A stretch of DNA of 64,000 nucleotides from Carettochelys insculpta (taxonomy: Eukaryota; Chordata; Testudines; Carettochelyidae). Under the pieces are notes generated by a model that searched no databases, was not told where the DNA came from, and saw nothing but the letters and a program-made list of their open reading frames with translations. Shown here in pieces: positions 59,801-64,000 of this stretch; position 1 is the stretch's first letter; each line of letters starts with the position of its first letter. Where the stretch lies: NCBI RefSeq assembly GCF_033958435.1, contig NC_134144.1, positions 14,440,010-14,504,009 on the forward strand. The letters are read 5' to 3'. The position numbers were made by a program, and so were the translations under genes.

Positions 59801-60062
59801 CTTAGCGCCCCGCCCCGCCTGGCCGCGCCGAAAGGGGCCCGGCTGGGAAACCGGCCCAGCTCGAGCCCGGCAAGGCCGTTCCCGCGCAGGCCGCGCGCTC
59901 CGCTCGGGGTCGAGGGGCGCCGCGGGACCCAGCCCCCACCCGCGCCTGGCGCAAGCAGCGCGTCCCTCGCGGCAGACCCCCGGCAGCTCCGCTCGGGCGG
60001 GGAGCCCAGGGCCGCCGCCGCTTTACACCGCGCGGGGCGCGTGAGGAGCGCGGGCGGCGGGC
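59801..60062. promoter_or_regulatory. Bidirectional promoter between MAIP1 and TYW5
   Basis: Only 262 bp separate the two start codons, so both 5' untranslated regions and transcription starts must lie here or overlap. I see no TATA box, which fits a CpG-island promoter. It implies coordinated expression of a mitochondrial quality-control factor and a tRNA-modifying hydroxylase. Confidence 0.85.
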
Positions 60063-60140
60063 ATGGCGCGAGCGGCGGGCGCCGTGGCCCGGCTCAGCGG
60101 GGTCAGCAGGGAGCGCTTTCGGCAGGACATTTACCCGCTG
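60063..60140 (+). CDS. TYW5: TYW5 coding exon 1
   Basis: Twenty-six codons from the ATG at 60063 (context GCGGGC-ATG-G) to CTG followed by donor GTGAGG, phase 0. The SGVSRERF motif matches the LEGVSREQF of the human protein as I recall it, which supports this start. Confidence 0.9.
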
Positions 60141-63100
60141 GTGAGGCCCGGCCTCGGGGGCAGGAGACGCGCGGGCGGGGCTGGCCCCTAGGGCTAGTGA
60201 CCCCGACGCGGGTGGGGCCGCCCCGGCCGGCGGAGAATGGGAGCGGGTGTATGAGCTCCTCACATGGGGGCGGGGGGAAGGTCCCCTCTCGTCTCGTGAT
60301 TCAGTGACTTGAGTCTGTGTCAGCCCCCGGCCCGCTCTTCCCCAGCCTCAGCCTCTGGAAGCCCTGAAACCCGCCCGCTGCTGCCCCCGCCAGCCTCCCA
60401 GCAGCGAGAGAGCCCAGAGCGGGCCCCCAGGTCTCCCGAGCCGCCAGCGGTGCCCCGGCCCGTGGAGATCCAAGCGTAGGAAGAGGTCCCGTTAATCCCC
60501 CTCCTCGCATTCGCTTTTCCTCACGTCTCCTTACCGCAGCTCTTTGGCTGGTGCAGAATGTTTTGATCCAAGATATTTGAAACTTGAACCATATCAAAGC
60601 CGAAACTTTGATCGCTTTGATTTTGGTATCAGAGAGGTAGCCGAGTTAGTCTGTATCTTCAAAGACAACAGGAAGTCCTCTGGCACCTTATAGACTAACA
60701 GATATTTTGGAGCATTAAGGTAGGCCTTTGCTCCTCAAAGCTTATGCTTTAAGGGATCTGTTAGTCCATAAGCTACCACAGGACTTCTCGTTGCCATTGA
60801 TTTTGGGTTTCCTGTTTTAACATGGACTCCAGAGAGCCAGAAAAAAAACCCCCATATAACAAAAATCTAAAAATAAGCAATGTTTCAGCCAGTGAAAGGA
60901 AGTGTACATGTTGCCTTTCTAATTGAGTCTTCAAAAAGGATGTGAGCTGGAATGTCACTTATGTAATACCTATTCTTGTGCTTGAAATGATGAAGATGCG
61001 TCAGACATGTTGAAGCATGTTCTTTGCTTGCAATGCCAGTTTATAGAGAAGGTGCTGATACTTTACAAATTTATTTTCCCAGTGGTATCAATATGATTAA
61101 AAATGGCTTGTACTTCTAAAAGGTTTTGTGGTGAGAATAAATAGGGATGGGAGTAGGGGACGATTAGAACAAAAGGGCATCACACAGATAAGAGCTGAAG
61201 TAAATTGTGGTTAGCTATGCCTCTGCAGGACAATGTTAGGGGTTCTTTAAAAGGAAAAAATGAAAACACTCCCATAAAATCAAAATTGTGTTTAATCAGA
61301 ATAATTTTGCATCTCTGGCATTTGAGATCACTGAGTGAAAAGCAGTATGTATCTGCTAAGTATTTTTTAGGGTATTATGTAACAGTGTGTGTGTGTGGGT
61401 GGGTGGGTGGATGGGTGGGGGGTGTTTGACATGAAATGTTTTCCTCCTAGCTGGATAAGTGAACAATATTGATAAGGGACAGGTCCCAATATATGGTGGC
61501 ATAAAGATCTTGAGGAATTGCAACACTAACTCATCCACTGATATGGCACAAGAAGACTGGGCATATCCCTCACTAGACTGAAGGAGGCTACAGCATTAAT
61601 CCTGGAATGAGAGCTTGGCAGACAGTCTCTGCCCAAAGCTCTGTTGTCTTCTTTGGTCGGGGGTGAGGAGAATGGACGGACTCTGGGCACATAGAGGTTA
61701 CTGCAGGATCAGGACTGTAACTGGAGTATGGTATGAAAAAATGTCATCTTTTAACAATCCATTTGGGTTATAGAATGGTTGCATGCCTGGCACCCTGAAC
61801 GTACACTGCCCATTTTCTGTCAGCTGTATATATCCTGCAATGATGAGCTCAGTTCTGTATGCCTGTGTGTCAAAACTCCAACTGAAATAAGTACGATTCT
61901 CATTAGTTAAAGTTGGGGGTAAAATGTGTTTGTTGCAATTCTTGATGCAAGCCTGTCTGTTACTCTTTTTGGAGTTTAACTTGAAAAAAACCCGAAGGGG
62001 ATAATAAACCTCATGTGTTTCTCCATCGAGCAAGTTACATTAAAACCAAAAACATATGGGGGCTATAAGCTTGAGCTAAACACTTATTAAAGAAGTGAGG
62101 AATAAAGAATGCATATATAAATCACTACTTGTAATAGATTCAGCAAATGAGAGGAAACGGCTTGGGACAGTTCTGTACTAATCTGGTGATTTGGTTCCTT
62201 AGGAATCTACTTTAATTCCACTAGGTAAAAGACCAGACTCTTTGTAGAGAGGTTCAGTGGAGTGACCATGGGTCTGGGAGCAAGAAAATGATGATTTCTA
62301 ATTTAATTTTTGTCCCTGATATGCTGAGTATCCCAAAACCATAGCTTCTCCCTCATTCAGTTTCTCTGACAGTAAAAGGTTTCCTGTCTCTTAGGGTTAC
62401 TTAAAATTTGGGCAGTGCTTTGAAAGCATAACATTTAGTGTGAGTGTGAAGTGATTTTCTAATTGTCACTGGCCCTCTGCCCACTAAGATCCTGACCCAA
62501 ACCAAGTGAAGTAAACAAGTCTTTCCATTGACTTTAATGGGCACTCCTGGTCAGTGTTAGAAACAGTGCAATACTGACCCTGCTCCCAGTCAAAAGATGG
62601 ACATGGATAGGTGGTGGGATGGCTGAAGTGCACTTCACCCCAGCTATGCTCTACTGAGTCTTTTGAAGAAAAAATGAAGTTGTATCGGTGTCTTGCCCAT
62701 GGTCTCAGAACGTAGCGAATGGCAATGTTTGGTAAAGCAACTTTTCTCATATTGCCTCCATTTCTGCGGCAAACAAAATAACTTAATAACTGAGAATCAG
62801 GCCCATGATTTCCTGGATTTTGTTTTCACAGTCAGTGCATGAACTCATGAAGCCTTTTGGCTGAGGTGCAACAGGTATACAGGTTCAGTTGTTTTGGTCT
62901 TGTACTTAACTTGGCAAATTAGTTCTGAAATTCGATCACCAATTCAGTGACAATATGACATGCCATAAAACTGCCTTTGTTTACTTCTCAGAGAGAGCCT
63001 GTAGTGCTGAAAGGAATAGACTTGGGCATATGCACAACCAAATGGACTGTGGATTACCTCAGCCAGACAGCAGGAGATAAGGAAGTAAAGATTCATGTCT

Positions 63101-64000
63101 CCCCAGTGCCACAGATGGACTTCCTCAGTAAGAACTTTGTATATAGGTACTTTATTCCAAGGCTTCCTCTATGTTAAAGGGACATACGGTCCACTTTTAG
63201 AACCACACTAAACTGCTTTGAAGTTTTATACAAAGTATGTTTTTCTGTGATGCCTGGATCTTTTGGTGTTACCATTCACCAAATTAGCGCTCTCTTGCTT
63301 TATGTAAACTTATAATTATAAATAGGTAATTATGGTCTTGATTGTTCTATACTGTGTTAACTAGGTGTGAAAGAACTTTGTTTCTAGGGAAATGCCATTG
63401 AAGGTGCTGTTGGCCAAAAGGTGGCGCTTTTTTTTTTTTAATTTAAGTTTAGAAAGCTGAAGATATTTAGTTACTAGAAGAAATATTTCATGATAGTTTT
63501 ATCCTTCAGCTATAGCTTCTGAATTCATGGTGTGTCTTTATATTTTTTCTCAGTCTCTCTTTCTCTATTGTGTTTGGGGGTTTGTTTGTTTGTTTGTTCT
63601 TTTGGCTGAGTCCCACATAGCAATTTTAAGGTGCCTTTGCTGTCTATGAAAGATGTCAGTGTCCCTAGTCATTGGAAGCTTGAGCCTTATCTCATTCACA
63701 GATGAGGTACAGTATAAGCTGTGGTAAATCAAATTTCCCCATGTTCTCCTGGCAGTACACCCCACTTGTAATAGCAAAAAGGAGATTTTATAGAGTATTT
63801 GGAGGTGGACAACAGATGGTTCTGCAGATACTTGTGGGGAGCACCTCCCAAGCATAAGGAGCAGCACAGGAAGAACTGCAAAGATGCTTGTTCAGAAAAA
63901 AATTAAAAATGGGTGATGAGGACTGGTCATTTGCAGAATGAATGTAGGAGTCAGTGTCTCACTATTATATGAGAGTTGATAAGTAACACAGAGATAGACA
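60063..64000 (+). CDS. TYW5: TYW5, tRNA wybutosine-synthesizing protein 5 (partial, exons 1-2)
   Basis: TYW5 is a JmjC-type Fe(II)/2-oxoglutarate oxygenase that hydroxylates the wybutosine side chain at position 37 of tRNA-Phe. This modification helps hold reading frame. Two exons are in the window: 78 and 155 nt in consistent phase, giving [20 protein letters not shown] then QDIYPL joined to [20 protein letters not shown] then [20 protein letters not shown] and [12 protein letters not shown]. The conserved [15 protein letters not shown] and KEVKIHV blocks identify the family. The metal-binding His/Asp/His residues lie in later exons beyond 64000, so completeness cannot be judged. No further exon is seen up to the edge. 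Confidence 0.93.
60627..60797. mobile_element. Palindromic Penelope-like end with 10-bp duplication
   Basis: TTGATTTTGG flanks it exactly (60617-60626 and 60798-60807). The 171-bp insert contains a minus-oriented PLE tail (60627-60715, from 'tatcagagaggtagccgagt') and a plus-oriented one (about 60720-60797, with 'aaagcttatgc' and 'ctgttagtccataagctacc acaggacttct'). Both arms include the 'atctgttagtc' tail core, so it is an inverted duplication, not a simple inversion. Confidence 0.85.
61385..61424. repeat. (GT)n(GGGT)n microsatellite
   Basis: GT units followed by GGTG/GGGT units inside TYW5 intron 1. It explains the Gly/Val-rich and Pro/Thr-rich frames that cross it. Confidence 0.95.
62992..63146 (+). 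CDS. TYW5: TYW5 coding exon 2
   Basis: Follows acceptor TTTACTTCTCAG and ends two bases into a codon (AG) before donor GTACTT. It encodes [20 protein letters not shown] through SKNFVYR, the N-terminal beta region of the JmjC fold. Confidence 0.93.
63147..64000 (+). other. TYW5 intron 2, open at the right edge
   Basis: AT-rich intronic sequence with 'tttgtttgtttgtttgttct' near 63581. No exon encoding the next TYW5 block is found. The 100-codon minus-strand frame at 63565 has no domain. Confidence 0.6.

Larger units (their letters stand above)
59380..60480. promoter_or_regulatory. CpG island over the MAIP1/TYW5 promoter
   Basis: A dense GC block rich in CG dinucleotides, sharply different from the AT-rich flanks. 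It covers both first coding exons and the gap between them. Typical of an unmethylated housekeeping promoter. The long overlapping open frames on both strands here (up to 205 codons) follow from low stop frequency in GC-rich DNA. Confidence 0.9.
60141..62991 (+). other. TYW5 intron 1
   Basis: GT-AG intron of 2.85 kb. It starts inside the CpG island, carries the palindromic PLE insertion at 60627-60797 and a GT-rich microsatellite at 61385, and is otherwise AT-rich. 'ccattgactttaatgggcac' near 62525 is a dispersed repeat scrap. Confidence 0.7.

Noticed and set aside
59034..60597. Several long open frames (89-205 codons) on both strands in the CpG island
   Set aside because: GC-rich DNA has few stops. 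Only the MAIP1 and TYW5 first-exon frames match a family and end at proper splice donors.
1..64000. CRISPR arrays, operons or prokaryotic systems
   Set aside because: Spliced genes, CpG island, SINEs and LINEs show vertebrate nuclear DNA. No spaced direct-repeat array is present.

Overview
The window is vertebrate nuclear DNA, most likely from a turtle and probably a cryptodire. Evidence: many CR1 LINE 3' ends, tRNA-derived SINEs with a 'ctcagtggttt...ttcaatccttgagggg' head like the cryptodiran Cry I SINE, short inverted-repeat DNA elements starting GGCCTTGTCTACAC or GGCTACATCTACACTA, hAT-type elements, old MIR fragments and several Penelope-like element (PLE) ends. There is no bacterial-style gene density. 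Almost all open frames in the window lie in repeats or in low-complexity DNA.

Two protein-coding genes are supported. They lie head to head across one CpG-rich promoter at about 59.4-60.5 kb. MAIP1 (C2orf47) is on the minus strand and complete: five coding exons from 59800 down to 49696 give 251 codons plus stop. TYW5 (C2orf60) is on the plus strand and partial: exons 1 and 2 (60063-60140 and 62992-63146) are present and the rest, including most of the JmjC domain, lies beyond the right edge. From memory this pair is neighbouring and divergent on human 2q33, so the locus looks syntenic. The proteins are unrelated in job: MAIP1 is a mitochondrial matrix partner of the m-AAA protease, and TYW5 hydroxylates the wybutosine base of tRNA-Phe.

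Layout: 1-2785, a decayed LINE with endonuclease, reverse transcriptase and C-terminal zinc-finger remnants; 3-20 kb, intergenic DNA with CR1 ends, hAT and MITE copies, a probable solo LTR and a TIR element with an internal minisatellite; 20-27 kb, decayed LINEs and two long PLE fragments with GIY-YIG endonuclease remnants; 27.4-33.5 kb, an unusually repeat-poor stretch; 34-49 kb, CR1, MIR, SINE pair, hAT and PLE copies and a young-looking 892-bp LINE insertion with a 19-bp target-site duplication; 49.7-60.1 kb, MAIP1; 60.1-64 kb, start of TYW5.

The most interesting material is the PLE set. Several short copies (about 124-171 bp) have their own target-site duplications and start close to a conserved hairpin resembling a hammerhead ribozyme core. 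Some are palindromic and one is nested inside another copy. Exon borders were read by eye from splice motifs and remembered family alignments. Repeat borders without stated duplications are approximate.
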